A stretch of 64,000 nucleotides of DNA from Sporocytophaga sp. (GCF_017745095.1 NZ_JAGHZZ010000008.1:113830-177829); one strand, 5' to 3'; numbered from the stretch's first letter, positions 29,971-39,186 are shown. Notes: generated by a model not told the origin, from the sequence alone. Program-made: numbers and translations.

Positions 29971-30179
29971 TAACATTGACCAATCTTGAAATTTTACTTT
30001 TTGGCAAGTTAATAACTTAATTATCAGTCAATAAATTATACCAAAAGTAGAAAATTGTTTTCTAATCTAAATTTCTAATTCGGATTTGATTGCAAGGATT
30101 AAAATAAAAGCTTTTTAAAATTCCATTATTGGTAAAAAATAAAGAAATTAGCGCCTTAAAAATTTTCTGGGGAAACAAA

Positions 30180-32072
30180 ATGGAGAATATTAAGTATTTC
30201 ATCATCGATTTTGACAGCACTTTCACACAAGTAGAAGCTCTAGACGAACTGGGAGATATTTCACTTGACGGTGATCCGCAAAAAGATAAAATTTTAAAAG
30301 AAATCGTCGAGCTGACAAACAGCGGAATGGAGGGTAAAGCGTCGTTCACTCAGAATCTGACAAGAAGACTTGAGTTGTTGAGAGCGAATAAAAGACACCT
30401 TCTTCCTCTAATCGGAAGACTAAAAACTAAGGTTTCTGAATCAGTGAAGAGAAATAGAGAGTTTTTCAAAGACTTTTCTGATAATATTCTAATCGTATCC
30501 AGTGGATTTAAAGAATTCATTACTCCTATAGTGACTGAATTCGGAATTAAAGAAGAAAATATCTATGCCAATACATTTGTATATGATGAGCAAGGTAACA
30601 TTATAGGATTTGATAAGAATAATGTACTGTGCCTTGACAAAGGTAAAATACAGCAACTAAAAGCTTTAAATCTTAAAGGTGATGTATATGTAATTGGCGA
30701 TGGATATACAGATTACGAGATTAAAGAAGCTGGTCTTGCTAATAAATTCTACGCATTTACAGAGAATGTTGAAAGGGATGCTGTACTTGCAAAAGCAGAG
30801 CACGTGGCGCCTAGTTTTGATGAATTCCTTTATCAGAACAACCTTCCAATGGCAATCTCTTATCCTAAAAACAGAATAAGTGTATTGCTTCTTGAAAACA
30901 TACACCCTGAGGCTTTAAGATTATTCAAAAGTGAAGGATATAAAGTTGAGGTTATTTCAAGTGGTCTTGATGAAGATGAGCTTTGTGAACGTATCAAAAA
31001 TGTCTCTATCCTTGGTATCAGATCAAAAACTCAGTTAACAAAAAAAGTACTTGAAAGTGCAAATAAACTTATCGCAGTTGGTGCATTTTGTATTGGTACG
31101 AACCAAATAGATCTTAAGTCTTGCCTGCAACGCGGTGTAGCGGCTTTCAATGCCCCATACAGCAACACCAGAAGTGTGGTGGAGCTAGCGATCGGACAGA
31201 TCATCATGCTGTACAGAAATACCATTGAGAAGAGCAATAAAATGCATCAGGGAAAATGGGATAAATCTGCTAAAAACAGCTATGAGATAAGAGGAAAAAA
31301 ACTGGGTATTGTAGGATATGGAAATATCGGTTCGCAGCTTTCTGTACTTGCAGAATCTATGGGTATGGAAGTATACTACTATGACATAGTAGAAAAACTT
31401 CAACTGGGTAATGCTAAAAAATGCTCTAGTCTGAATGAATTGTTGAGCCTGGCTGACGTAATTTCTTTACACGTTGATGGAAGAGCCAGCAACAAAAACC
31501 TTATAGGCAAGAAGGAATTTGACCTTATGAAAGAAGGTGTAATATTCCTTAATCTAAGCCGTGGTCATGTGGTAGATGTTCCGGTTCTTGCAGAGAATCT
31601 AAAGAGTGGAAAAATCCTTGGCGCCAGCGCAGACGTTTTCCCTTACGAGCCTAAAAACAATAACGAAGAATTTATAAATGAACTAAGAGGTCTTCCAAAT
31701 GTAATCTTAACTCCACACATTGGAGGAAGTACAGAAGAAGCACAGTTCAATATTGCTAGCTTTGTTCCTAACAGGATATTGGATTACATCAATACTGGAA
31801 ATACATTCCAGAGTGTGAACTTTCCGAATATTCAGTTGCCTGAATTGAATAATGCGCACAGACTTATTCACCTGCATGAAAACGTACCTGGTATCCTTGC
31901 ACAAATCAATAATGTACTTGCTAAACACAATATCAACATCCTTGGTCAGTACCTAAAAACCAATGAGACTGTCGGATATGTGATTACAGACATCAACAAG
32001 GAATACGACAAACAGGTAATACAAGAGCTTAAAGCTATCAATAACACAATCAAGTTTAGAATTTTGTATTAA
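30180..32072 (+). CDS. serA: Phosphoserine phosphatase-phosphoglycerate dehydrogenase fusion (SerB-SerA)
   Basis: A 630-aa fusion carrying the first and last enzymes of serine synthesis. Residues 1-~215 are a HAD-IB phosphatase with every catalytic motif: D10-F-D12-S-T, SSG 107-109, K154 and G173-D-G-x-x-D178. Residues ~230-550 are D-3-phosphoglycerate dehydrogenase with the NAD motif GYGNIG (379-384), SRGHVVD and the catalytic H513 in TPHIGG. Residues ~560-630 are an ACT domain, the usual serine-sensing module. ATG 30180-30182 gives the expected phosphatase start; a TTG start at 30129 would add an unlikely tail. First of four tightly packed genes (8 nt to the aminotransferase). Confidence 0.93.
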   Translation: MENIKYFIIDFDSTFTQVEALDELGDISLDGDPQKDKILKEIVELTNSGMEGKASFTQNLTRRLELLRANKRHLLPLIGRLKTKVSESVKRNREFFKDFSDNILIVSSGFKEFITPIVTEFGIKEENIYANTFVYDEQGNIIGFDKNNVLCLDKGKIQQLKALNLKGDVYVIGDGYTDYEIKEAGLANKFYAFTENVERDAVLAKAEHVAPSFDEFLYQNNLPMAISYPKNRISVLLLENIHPEALRLFKSEGYKVEVISSGLDEDELCERIKNVSILGIRSKTQLTKKVLESANKLIAVGAFCIGTNQIDLKSCLQRGVAAFNAPYSNTRSVVELAIGQIIMLYRNTIEKSNKMHQGKWDKSAKNSYEIRGKKLGIVGYGNIGSQLSVLAESMGMEVYYYDIVEKLQLGNAKKCSSLNELLSLADVISLHVDGRASNKNLIGKKEFDLMKEGVIFLNLSRGHVVDVPVLAENLKSGKILGASADVFPYEPKNNNEEFINELRGLPNVILTPHIGGSTEEAQFNIASFVPNRILDYINTGNTFQSVNFPNIQLPELNNAHRLIHLHENVPGILAQINNVLAKHNINILGQYLKTNETVGYVITDINKEYDKQVIQELKAINNTIKFRILY

Positions 32073-32080
32073 TAACAACA

Positions 32081-33166
32081 GTGGTAAAAAAGACATTTTT
32101 CACGGTAGGGCCATCTGAGCTATACCCGACAGTGCCAGCTCACGTTCAAACTGCGCTTGAGCAAAAAATCGGAGTTATATCTCATAGAAGCAAGCAATTC
32201 CAGGAGTTGTATAAACATACAACAGACGGACTCAGAACTCTTTTGAGCATACCTGATAACTATCAGATATTCTTTCTTTCCAGTGCTACTGAAATCTGGG
32301 AAAGAATTATTCAGAACTGTGTAGAGCATGCAAGCTTTCACTGTGTAAATGGTAGTTTTTCAAAAAGGTTCTATGAATTTTCCGGAGAGCTTGGTAAAAA
32401 AGCATTCAAAGCTGAAGCTGCTTTTGGAAAAGGTTTCTATCCTGAAAACATTGAAATCCCTTCCGAAACAGAAGCTATTTGTCTTACACAGAATGAAACC
32501 AGCTCAGGGGTATCTATGCCTGTAGCGGATATCAACAAAATAAGAGAGAAAAACAAAGAAGCTCTGTTATTTGTCGATTCGGTTTCATCTCTACCCTATC
32601 CTGAATTTGACTTTACCAAAATAGATTCAACCTTTTTCTCAGTGCAGAAATGCTTTGGCCTTCCTGCAGGACTTGGAGTGTGGATTTTAAATGATAGAGT
32701 CATTGAAAAGGCTAAACAACTGGAAGCTAAAAAAGTGCTGACAGGTACCTATCATACTATATCTTCTATTCTAAGCAAAGCAAAAGATAACCAGACACCG
32801 GAAACTCCAAATGTTTGGAATATATTCCTGCTAGGAAAAGTGATTGAGGATATGAATAAAAAAGGTATTGCAACCATCAGAAAAGAAACTGAGGTAAAAG
32901 CTGATATGCTTTATAGCTATATAAAAGATAGCAATAACTTCTCTTTCGGCGTTGAAGAGCCTGCCCACAGATCCAAAACTACCATTGTTGCCAATACTGC
33001 CATACCAGCGCCTGAAGTTAATAAGAAACTGGAACCATTTGACCTTGCAGTTGGCAGTGGCTATAGCAGCTATAAAGAAAAACAAATAAGAATAGCGAAC
33101 TTTCCTGCTTATTCTGTTGAAAAAACAGAAGAGCTTGTGAATGCGCTTAAGAAAACTGTCGGTTAA
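32081..33166 (+). CDS. serC: Class V aminotransferase, phosphoserine aminotransferase-like
   Basis: PLP enzyme expected to convert 3-phosphohydroxypyruvate and glutamate to phosphoserine, the middle step of serine synthesis. At 361 aa it has the N-terminal FFTVGPSELYPTVP, the ETSSGVSMPV segment, LFVDSVSS with the PLP-ring aspartate, and the Schiff-base lysine in SVQKCFGLPAGLG near 195. It belongs to the class V branch and looks divergent from E. coli SerC, so the assignment leans on its position 8 nt after the SerB-SerA fusion. The start codon is GTG. Only 2 nt separate it from the next gene. Confidence 0.88.
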   Translation: MVKKTFFTVGPSELYPTVPAHVQTALEQKIGVISHRSKQFQELYKHTTDGLRTLLSIPDNYQIFFLSSATEIWERIIQNCVEHASFHCVNGSFSKRFYEFSGELGKKAFKAEAAFGKGFYPENIEIPSETEAICLTQNETSSGVSMPVADINKIREKNKEALLFVDSVSSLPYPEFDFTKIDSTFFSVQKCFGLPAGLGVWILNDRVIEKAKQLEAKKVLTGTYHTISSILSKAKDNQTPETPNVWNIFLLGKVIEDMNKKGIATIRKETEVKADMLYSYIKDSNNFSFGVEEPAHRSKTTIVANTAIPAPEVNKKLEPFDLAVGSGYSSYKEKQIRIANFPAYSVEKTEELVNALKKTVG

Positions 33167-33168
33167 TT

Positions 33169-33573
33169 ATGCTTGATTTGGGTCAGGTTTATTCCGAAGT
33201 GTTTTCATTCACACAGGAACAAGTAATCAGCTTTGCCGAGGTGTCAGGAGATCATAATCCTGTACACCTGGACTCTGATTATGCTTCTAAAACAGCTTTT
33301 AAAAAGCCTATCATTCACGGTATACTAGGCACCAGTATTTTCTCCAAAATACTTGGAATGAATTTCCCCGGAGAAGGAACAATCTACTTAAAACAGGAAG
33401 TCAACTTCAAACGCCCCATGTACGCAGGCACTTCCTATGAAGCAACTCTAACCGTTCTGGAAGTAAACAGAGACAAGCATCAGGCAGTAATTGAAACCAA
33501 AGTCATTGATAAGGAAACTGGTAAAATCATTATTGATGGGCAGGCGCAAATAATGAATAAAGAGAAGATCTGA
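33169..33573 (+). CDS. MaoC-like (R)-specific enoyl-CoA hydratase
   Basis: A 134-aa single hot-dog-fold protein of the MaoC/PhaJ type, predicted to hydrate trans-2-enoyl-CoA to (R)-3-hydroxyacyl-CoA. The active-site motif is in FAEVSGDHNPVHLD (near residues 22-36), with the catalytic Asp and His in DHNPVH. KPIIHGILGTSIFSKILG fits the hydratase 2 motif. Its stop overlaps the next ATG (TGATG), so it is translationally coupled to the bestrophin gene. Why it sits in a serine operon is not obvious. Confidence 0.86.
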   Translation: MLDLGQVYSEVFSFTQEQVISFAEVSGDHNPVHLDSDYASKTAFKKPIIHGILGTSIFSKILGMNFPGEGTIYLKQEVNFKRPMYAGTSYEATLTVLEVNRDKHQAVIETKVIDKETGKIIIDGQAQIMNKEKI

Positions 33574-34451
33574 TGAAACGTTTTCTAGGCATAAAATATA
33601 GCACGAACGACGTAAGATTGTTATTTTCCTTCAAGAGTTCATTAATTAAAAGATTATTAAGGGGACTTGTATACATTACTGCAGTAACAGCAGTATTACT
33701 GTATATGGAGCAGAAAGATATCTTTCATATACAGATAAGTAATGCACTGCCTGGATATATGGGTGCTGCACTAGGTCTACTTCTTGTATTTAGAAATAAT
33801 ACTGCTTATGACAAATGGTGGGAAGCAAGAAAAGAACTTGGAGCGCTAGTAAATATTTCCAGAAATTTTGCCATTGACATCAATGGTTTACTACCTCCAG
33901 GAAACAAGGAAAAAACGAGGATTGCAAACCTACTCACAGCCTTCGTTTATGCACTTAAGGAACATTTGAGAGGTGGAGTAAAAATGAAGGATATGCAGAA
34001 CCTTGAAGATGCGGACTACAAAATTATTGAGCAAGCCCACCATAAACCTTCTGCAATCGCTAACCTTATTATGGCAAGGATCGAAATTCTTTGGAAAGAG
34101 AAGATGCTCACTGACATGCAACAATATCTTCTTGTTACCAAGGTAAATACTTTGATCGACATTTGCGGCAAATGTGAACGAATAAGAAACACTCCTATAC
34201 CAATTGCATATGGATTGCTTCTTAAATTTTTCATAAACATCTACGTAATTCTTTTACCTGTTGGTCTTGCTAATGACCTTGGCTGGGGAGCTTTACCTCT
34301 GGAAATAATTCTGTATTACATTATGATGAGTATCGTTCTGACTGCAGAAGAAATTGAAGAACCATTCGGCAAAGACATGAATGATCTACCATTTGATGAA
34401 ATGGCAGGTCGAATGAAAGCTAATATTCAAGAAATTATCAGCTACGAGTAA
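33573..34451 (+). CDS. Bestrophin-like anion channel
   Basis: Predicted bestrophin/UPF0187-family pentameric channel in the inner membrane. At 292 aa it contains the family hallmark GLLLVFRNNTAYDKWWEARKELGALVN near residues 70-95 (quoted only as landmarks NNTAYDKWWEAR), hydrophobic helices near 27-45 and 62-78, a central soluble helical region, and a second membrane pair near 210-260. EEIEEPFGKDMNDLP near the end is also typical. Bacterial homologues conduct ions, though selectivity varies. Last gene of the serine operon, overlapping the hydratase stop by one base. Confidence 0.88.
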   Translation: MKRFLGIKYSTNDVRLLFSFKSSLIKRLLRGLVYITAVTAVLLYMEQKDIFHIQISNALPGYMGAALGLLLVFRNNTAYDKWWEARKELGALVNISRNFAIDINGLLPPGNKEKTRIANLLTAFVYALKEHLRGGVKMKDMQNLEDADYKIIEQAHHKPSAIANLIMARIEILWKEKMLTDMQQYLLVTKVNTLIDICGKCERIRNTPIPIAYGLLLKFFINIYVILLPVGLANDLGWGALPLEIILYYIMMSIVLTAEEIEEPFGKDMNDLPFDEMAGRMKANIQEIISYE

Positions 34452-34528
34452 TCTAAACACCTGAAATTTTACTATCGATATTTCTTTCAGAGATACAAGA
34501 AGCTGATATAATCTTTTTTATAAGGGTC

Positions 34529-34564
34529 TGCGTATAAAGTAACTAAACATTAGCCTTATACGCA
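34529..34564 (+). other. Hairpin in the leader of the DUF4114 gene
   Basis: TGCGTATAA (34529-34537) and TTATACGCA (34556-34564) form a 9-bp stem with an 18-nt loop ending 3 nt before the ATG at 34568. If transcribed, it would occlude the translation start region. It could also be the tail of a terminator for the bestrophin gene, but no U-run follows. Confidence 0.4.
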
Positions 34565-34567
34565 TTT

Positions 34568-36463
34568 ATGCTTTATAGAACCTCCTTTTTAAAATGGCTT
34601 CTTCCATTTTCGCTCCTAACCAATTTGGCGTTTGCTCAGAATTTTAAATATCTGGGCCCCTATGATCAACAAGGCACTCCTAAATATCTGGAAACAAATA
34701 CAGTTACTCCTGATCAGGCTTTATTAAAACAAATTAATGAAGCATTACCTGACAGGAAACCTGTACCTCAATTTCACCCTGAATATATATCTAAACAGGC
34801 AGAAACAGATTTAAAACTATTCAAACAAGCTGATGTCTGGATTACATTTGTCGCAGAAGTGGCTGGATGGAAAAACAGCCTGGGCTTTTACACTTATGAT
34901 TTAAATAACCCTCCCCGATCAGTGGCCGATATAAAAGATTGTTTCATCATTTTCCCTAATGCATCTCAGGCTGGTAATGGTGGTAATCTGAATCCGGGAA
35001 ATACAGTAAAAATCGGAAATTTCACAGCTAATACAGGCATAGGATGGTTTCTAATTGCAGACGGGTGGAGAAATGAAACCGTCACCAAAGGCAATTACCT
35101 GATTTATTCCAACGCTGCTTTTAATCCTGAGACTAAAGAAACAGATAAAGCTCATACTGTCCTTTTAAATTTATCAGGTAGTAATAAACTGATACTTGGA
35201 TTTGAAGATACCAGAAGAGATCAGGGAAGCGACAATGATTTTAACGATGTCTTATTTTATATCAGCGCTAATCCTTTTGATGCTATAAATAAAGATAACA
35301 TAGTTACTGTGGGTGAAAATCCAACTTCAAACAATAACCAAACTGGTAATCCTTCTTCAAGCAATAATAACAATAGTAACCAGGGAAGCTCCAACACACA
35401 AGTAAATGCGACAAACTCCAACATTGATATAAACAACAATGGTGGCGGAAGTGCAAATGTTTCTTCTTCAAATAACAATGTCAATAATAGTGGCGGAAAC
35501 AGTTCAACAGCGATCAATAATACAAGTGTTAACACCAATAACTCCAATAATAATTCAAACAATACTACGAATAACAATAACTCCACAACTATTATTAATA
35601 ATACAACCATTATAAATAATGGAAACGGCAATAATAATACTACAGCAAATCAGCAAAATTCAGGTAGTGGTCAAAACAATAGTGGAAGTAATGAAAATTC
35701 GGGTGGCAGAGGGCACAATCAAAACAATAACAGCAACAATAATCAGTCAAATCAGTCATCTGATAAATGTCACAAGAATGGCATGTCTGAACAGGAATTT
35801 ACCAAATCATATAATCTGATAAAAAGCAAACCAACGGAAGCTAGTCGTAAATCTCTGATGCAGCAAGTGGCCAGACCTAAAATGCTGACTGTAAATCAAT
35901 GTACACAATTAATAAAGTTATTGGATGTTCAAAGAAATAGATTTGACATGGCCAAATATCTTTACGATTACACATGCGATAAGTCAAGCTATTATATGGT
36001 AAGCTCCGTTTTTTCCGTATCCACATATGAAAGAGAATTTGATCAATTTCTTGCTTCCAAAGATCTAAAAAACAACAACCATTCATCGACAAATACGAAG
36101 GCTTGTAATACGGATAATACTTCAACCAGCCCTCAAAACTCCAATGCAGGAGGTGTTAACGGCTCATGTGCAAACGGTGGTTTTACAAGCGATGATTTTT
36201 CCAGATTTAAATCAAGTATCTCTTCAAAAAACTTCAGTGAAACAATGATGACCGTTACCAAGCAAGGAGTAAAAGGAAGATGCGTATCAACCGGACAGGT
36301 TATGGAATTGATGACTCTATTCTCTTTTGAAAAGGATAAGCTGGATCTTGCGAAATACCTTTATGATTTTACAGGGGATAAACAAAATTACTACAAAGTG
36401 AACGATGTCTTCTCTTTCTCTTCGTCTATAAGTGAACTAAACAACTATATTGAGAACAAATAA
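34568..36463 (+). CDS. Secreted DUF4114 protein with Asn/Ser-rich linker and two DUF4476 domains
   Basis: A 631-aa exported protein. Signal peptide at about 1-24 (ending LAFAQ). Residues ~85-235 form a DUF4114 domain with GIGWFLIADGWRN and the calcium-loop-like ending FEDTRRDQGSDNDFNDVLFY. Residues ~245-400 are an extreme low-complexity linker of Asn, Ser, Gly and Thr. Two DUF4476 repeats follow (about 405-495 and 535-631), each with a helix-rich core containing DMAKYLYDYTCDKSSYY or DLAKYLYDFTGDKQNYY. No T9SS sorting domain is apparent. It is probably a surface or matrix protein; the linker resembles a spacer. Monocistronic with a terminator. Confidence 0.86.
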   Translation: MLYRTSFLKWLLPFSLLTNLAFAQNFKYLGPYDQQGTPKYLETNTVTPDQALLKQINEALPDRKPVPQFHPEYISKQAETDLKLFKQADVWITFVAEVAGWKNSLGFYTYDLNNPPRSVADIKDCFIIFPNASQAGNGGNLNPGNTVKIGNFTANTGIGWFLIADGWRNETVTKGNYLIYSNAAFNPETKETDKAHTVLLNLSGSNKLILGFEDTRRDQGSDNDFNDVLFYISANPFDAINKDNIVTVGENPTSNNNQTGNPSSSNNNNSNQGSSNTQVNATNSNIDINNNGGGSANVSSSNNNVNNSGGNSSTAINNTSVNTNNSNNNSNNTTNNNNSTTIINNTTIINNGNGNNNTTANQQNSGSGQNNSGSNENSGGRGHNQNNNSNNNQSNQSSDKCHKNGMSEQEFTKSYNLIKSKPTEASRKSLMQQVARPKMLTVNQCTQLIKLLDVQRNRFDMAKYLYDYTCDKSSYYMVSSVFSVSTYEREFDQFLASKDLKNNNHSSTNTKACNTDNTSTSPQNSNAGGVNGSCANGGFTSDDFSRFKSSISSKNFSETMMTVTKQGVKGRCVSTGQVMELMTLFSFEKDKLDLAKYLYDFTGDKQNYYKVNDVFSFSSSISELNNYIENK

Positions 36464-36487
36464 AATTTTAACTAAATAATCATAAAC

Positions 36488-36522
36488 AAAAAGCAGAAAG
36501 ATTTTCTTTCTGCTTTTGTGTT
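36488..36522 (+). terminator. Intrinsic terminator of the DUF4114 gene
   Basis: The 13-bp stem AAAAGCAGAAAGA / TCTTTCTGCTTTT has a TTT loop and is followed by GTGTTTT. Confidence 0.9.
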
Positions 36523-36562
36523 TTATAAGTTTAGATAGTATTTCTCAAGAACATTAAAATCA

Positions 36563-37720
36563 ATGACTGAACATAGTCGTACAACACAAAGAATTGCAGT
36601 AGGTTCACTATTTTTCCTGCATGGTCTTTGTTTTTCTACGTGGGCATCAAGAATCCCCGATATACAACTAAAATTAAAACTGACTGAAGCATCACTGGGA
36701 ATGGTTTTGTTTGCATTACCCGCTGGCTTGCTGGCTTCCATGCCTTTATCCGGATGGCTGGCTGCCAGATATGGGAGTAGTAAAGTAGTTTTGGCTGCCA
36801 TTATATCTTATGGATTAATCTTATCATTTATAGGTCTCGCAGAAGATCAATTTGAGCTAGTTCTAGCCTTATTACTCTTTGGAGTAGCAAGCAACACAGT
36901 AAATATCTCCGTCAATACTCAGGCATTATTGGTGGAAGCATTATATCATCGTTCCATCATGGCGTCATTTCACGGTCTCTGGAGCCTTGCAGGATTTAGT
37001 GGAGCAGCTCTGGGATCATTTATGATCAGTAACACGGTTTCAATACAAGTACATTTTTTAATTGTTACCATTTTTATTTTCTGTATTGCAGCTATAAACT
37101 CATTTTTTATACCCAAAGCAATAAAGAAGAAAAGTAAAGGTCCTCTATTTGTATTGCCTGATAAATCAATTCTGATTTATGGAGTCATTGCTTTTTGCTG
37201 TTTGACATGTGAAGGAGCCATGTTTGACTGGAGTGGAGTTTATTTCAAAAAAGTTGTTCTTGCAGAAAAAGATTGGATTGGAGTAGGCTACTCAGCCTTT
37301 ATGGGAACAATGGCGATGGGAAGGTTTTTGGCCGACAGCTATACCTCTCGCTTTGGGTTAAAACAAACCCTGTTTGTCAGCGGTCTATTGATAACAATCG
37401 GTTTGCTTATTGCAATCATACTTCCAAAGCTATTAACCTCGACCATAGGCTTTTTGCTTATCGGATTGGGAGTTTCCTCTGTTGTTCCACTTGCTTATGG
37501 AGCTGCGGGAAAATCGAACAAAGTGCCTACAGAAATTGCCCTCACAGCAGTCGCCTCTATTGGCTTTATCGGATTATTGATTGGCCCACCCATTATTGGC
37601 ATCGTAGCAGGCTTAACAAGCCTTAGGATTTCATTCCTAATTATTTCATTTCTGGGTCTATGTGTCGCTTTACTTTCTTTCGTGATCAAACAAGATCAGG
37701 CTGGACAACAATCAGAATGA
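36563..37720 (+). CDS. MFS transporter (YbjJ-like)
   Basis: A 385-aa major facilitator with about 12 membrane helices. The N-terminal segment FFLHGLCFSTWASRIPDIQ and the loop 2-3 motif GWLAARYGSSKVV resemble YbjJ-type transporters of unknown substrate. The second half repeats the fold with MGRFLADSYTSRFGLK. No substrate-specific residues can be read. ATG start after the DUF4114 terminator, so separately transcribed. Confidence 0.86.
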   Translation: MTEHSRTTQRIAVGSLFFLHGLCFSTWASRIPDIQLKLKLTEASLGMVLFALPAGLLASMPLSGWLAARYGSSKVVLAAIISYGLILSFIGLAEDQFELVLALLLFGVASNTVNISVNTQALLVEALYHRSIMASFHGLWSLAGFSGAALGSFMISNTVSIQVHFLIVTIFIFCIAAINSFFIPKAIKKKSKGPLFVLPDKSILIYGVIAFCCLTCEGAMFDWSGVYFKKVVLAEKDWIGVGYSAFMGTMAMGRFLADSYTSRFGLKQTLFVSGLLITIGLLIAIILPKLLTSTIGFLLIGLGVSSVVPLAYGAAGKSNKVPTEIALTAVASIGFIGLLIGPPIIGIVAGLTSLRISFLIISFLGLCVALLSFVIKQDQAGQQSE

Positions 37721-37804
37721 AAGCTTTGATTTTCAAACAAAAGCATATTTACCAGCCTTATTTATATATTAAACTATGTAAGTAATTGCCTTGTATTCTT
37801 ACTA

Positions 37805-37831
37805 TTTGCAGAAATAAGTTTTGTATTTTTG
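37805..37831 (+). promoter_or_regulatory. Promoter before the DEAD-box-like gene
   Basis: TTTG (37805-37808) and TATTTTTG (37824-37831, exact TAnnTTTG) are separated by 15 nt, shorter than the usual spacing. The -7 box lies inside the 5' extension of the open frame, which argues that translation starts at the internal ATG 37851. Confidence 0.45.
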
Positions 37832-37850
37832 TATATTAAATACATTCCAC

Positions 37851-39152
37851 ATGTCTTTGGACCAATTAAAATTGAATAAGCAGCTGATCACTGCAATGCA
37901 GGATGCAGGATTCAACAAAGTAAGAGAATTTCAAGCCAAATCAATTTCCAGAATTCTAGGGGGGCAGGATCTCCTTGGTATCGGACCTGAAGGATGCGGT
38001 AAAACTACCTCCTTAGTATTAACAACGCTTATGCGTCTGAAATATGCTCAGGAAGAGGCTCCTAGAGCTTTAATTTTAGTACCGGATAAAGAATCAGGAC
38101 TTGCCTTGCTTGAGCACTTTCAATTATTGGGTAAAAACACTGATCTGAGATATATTGGCATCTTTCCTGGTGCTGGTATGGAAGGTCAGAAAGAGGAGCT
38201 TGATAAGGGTGTTGATATTGTGGTCGGCACTCCTGACAGGATACAGGCAATGTATTATAAGTCAAAAATCAACCTTAGCCAACTAAAAGTATTTATAGTG
38301 GATGATGCTGAACGCCATATCAAGCAAGGTTTTCAGACTATCATACTTCAGATAGCTGAAAGTCTTTTAAAGTGTCAGCATATTATTTTTTCTGAAGTGT
38401 ATCACGAAAAACTCGAACGTCTGATTGAACCTATTCTCAAACATCATAACACTGTTGAAGTAGATATCGACAGCATGGAACAATTGGATGTGATAGATCA
38501 GATTCTTTATCATGTACCAAACTATAAGACCAAGCTAAATCTGATTAACCTTCTGATGAGGGATACAGAGGTATTTTCTAAAGTTCTTATTTTTGCAAAT
38601 ACGAAAATAACGGCGGAAAGTATCTGCAAAAGCCTTGATAAAAGGAATCCCGGCGAAGTGGCTTTATTTAAAGTAAGCAGATCATCCTATCCTTCTCTTC
38701 CATCGCTAGAGGCGTTCATTGAAAATCCTGAGATAAGAATGCTCATTGTTTCCAGTGAAGAAAACCCTATTACAGATACGGCAGACATTCCGTTCATATT
38801 CCATTTCGATATCCCTCCTTCCAAAGTATTGTTCATTGACAGGATCAAAAAAGAGACACCAGAAAATAATGAAAAACTTTCATTTTCATTTGCAACTGAC
38901 ATAGAATTGATTCTTGTAAGAAAAATAGAACAGGAGATTGGTCAGAACTTACCGGTTGAAGAGTTACCAATGGGTCTCATTATAGAGGGCGATCGTAAAA
39001 GCCACAAGGAAAATGAAACTGATGAACAAGATGAAAGAGGTGCTGCTTTTCATGAAAAGAAGGCTAGTAATGCCAAGACTTATAACTATAAGTACATGGA
39101 AAGACTTAAACTCTTCGGCAAAAAACATCGCAAGCATAAAAAAGGTGAGTAA
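37851..39152 (+). CDS. DEAD-box-like protein with degenerate catalytic motifs
   Basis: A 433-aa protein with the two-RecA-domain layout of DEAD-box RNA helicases but altered motifs. The Q motif glutamine (Q28) and Walker A (GPEGCGKT 45-52) are kept, as are Ib (TPDR 127-130) and motif IV (LIFANTK). Motif II reads DDAE (151-154) instead of DEAD. Motif III reads SEV (181-183) instead of SAT. The motif VI region is DRIKKE (330-335) instead of HRxGRTGR, so the arginine finger is gone. The tail from ~390 is charged and Lys/His-rich, ending KKHRKHKKGE, likely an RNA-binding extension. It may bind ATP and RNA without normal unwinding. A start ten codons upstream overlaps the promoter and is unlikely. 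Confidence 0.85.
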   Translation: MSLDQLKLNKQLITAMQDAGFNKVREFQAKSISRILGGQDLLGIGPEGCGKTTSLVLTTLMRLKYAQEEAPRALILVPDKESGLALLEHFQLLGKNTDLRYIGIFPGAGMEGQKEELDKGVDIVVGTPDRIQAMYYKSKINLSQLKVFIVDDAERHIKQGFQTIILQIAESLLKCQHIIFSEVYHEKLERLIEPILKHHNTVEVDIDSMEQLDVIDQILYHVPNYKTKLNLINLLMRDTEVFSKVLIFANTKITAESICKSLDKRNPGEVALFKVSRSSYPSLPSLEAFIENPEIRMLIVSSEENPITDTADIPFIFHFDIPPSKVLFIDRIKKETPENNEKLSFSFATDIELILVRKIEQEIGQNLPVEELPMGLIIEGDRKSHKENETDEQDERGAAFHEKKASNAKTYNYKYMERLKLFGKKHRKHKKGE

Positions 39153-39153
39153 C

Positions 39154-39186
39154 AAAAGGAGAACAATTTTAGTTCTCCTTTTTTGT
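39154..39186 (+). terminator. Intrinsic terminator of the DEAD-box-like gene
   Basis: The 11-bp stem AAAAGGAGAAC / GTTCTCCTTTT has a 7-nt loop and a T6 run. Confidence 0.9.

Noticed and set aside
30129-30179. TTG start for the SerB-SerA fusion
   Set aside because: It adds 17 residues before the HAD motif without similarity; the ATG at 30180 gives the usual phosphatase start.
34529-34564. Terminator for the bestrophin gene
   Set aside because: The stem has no following U-run and ends at the next start codon, so it is recorded only as a leader hairpin.
35257-35631. Minus-strand 124-aa Leu/Val-rich frame
   Set aside because: It is the antisense of the Asn/Ser repeat linker (AAT/AAC triplets read as ATT/GTT), not a membrane protein gene.
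37821-37850. Upstream ATG for the DEAD-box-like protein
   Set aside because: The -7 promoter box TATTTTTG lies inside this extension, so it is unlikely to be translated.
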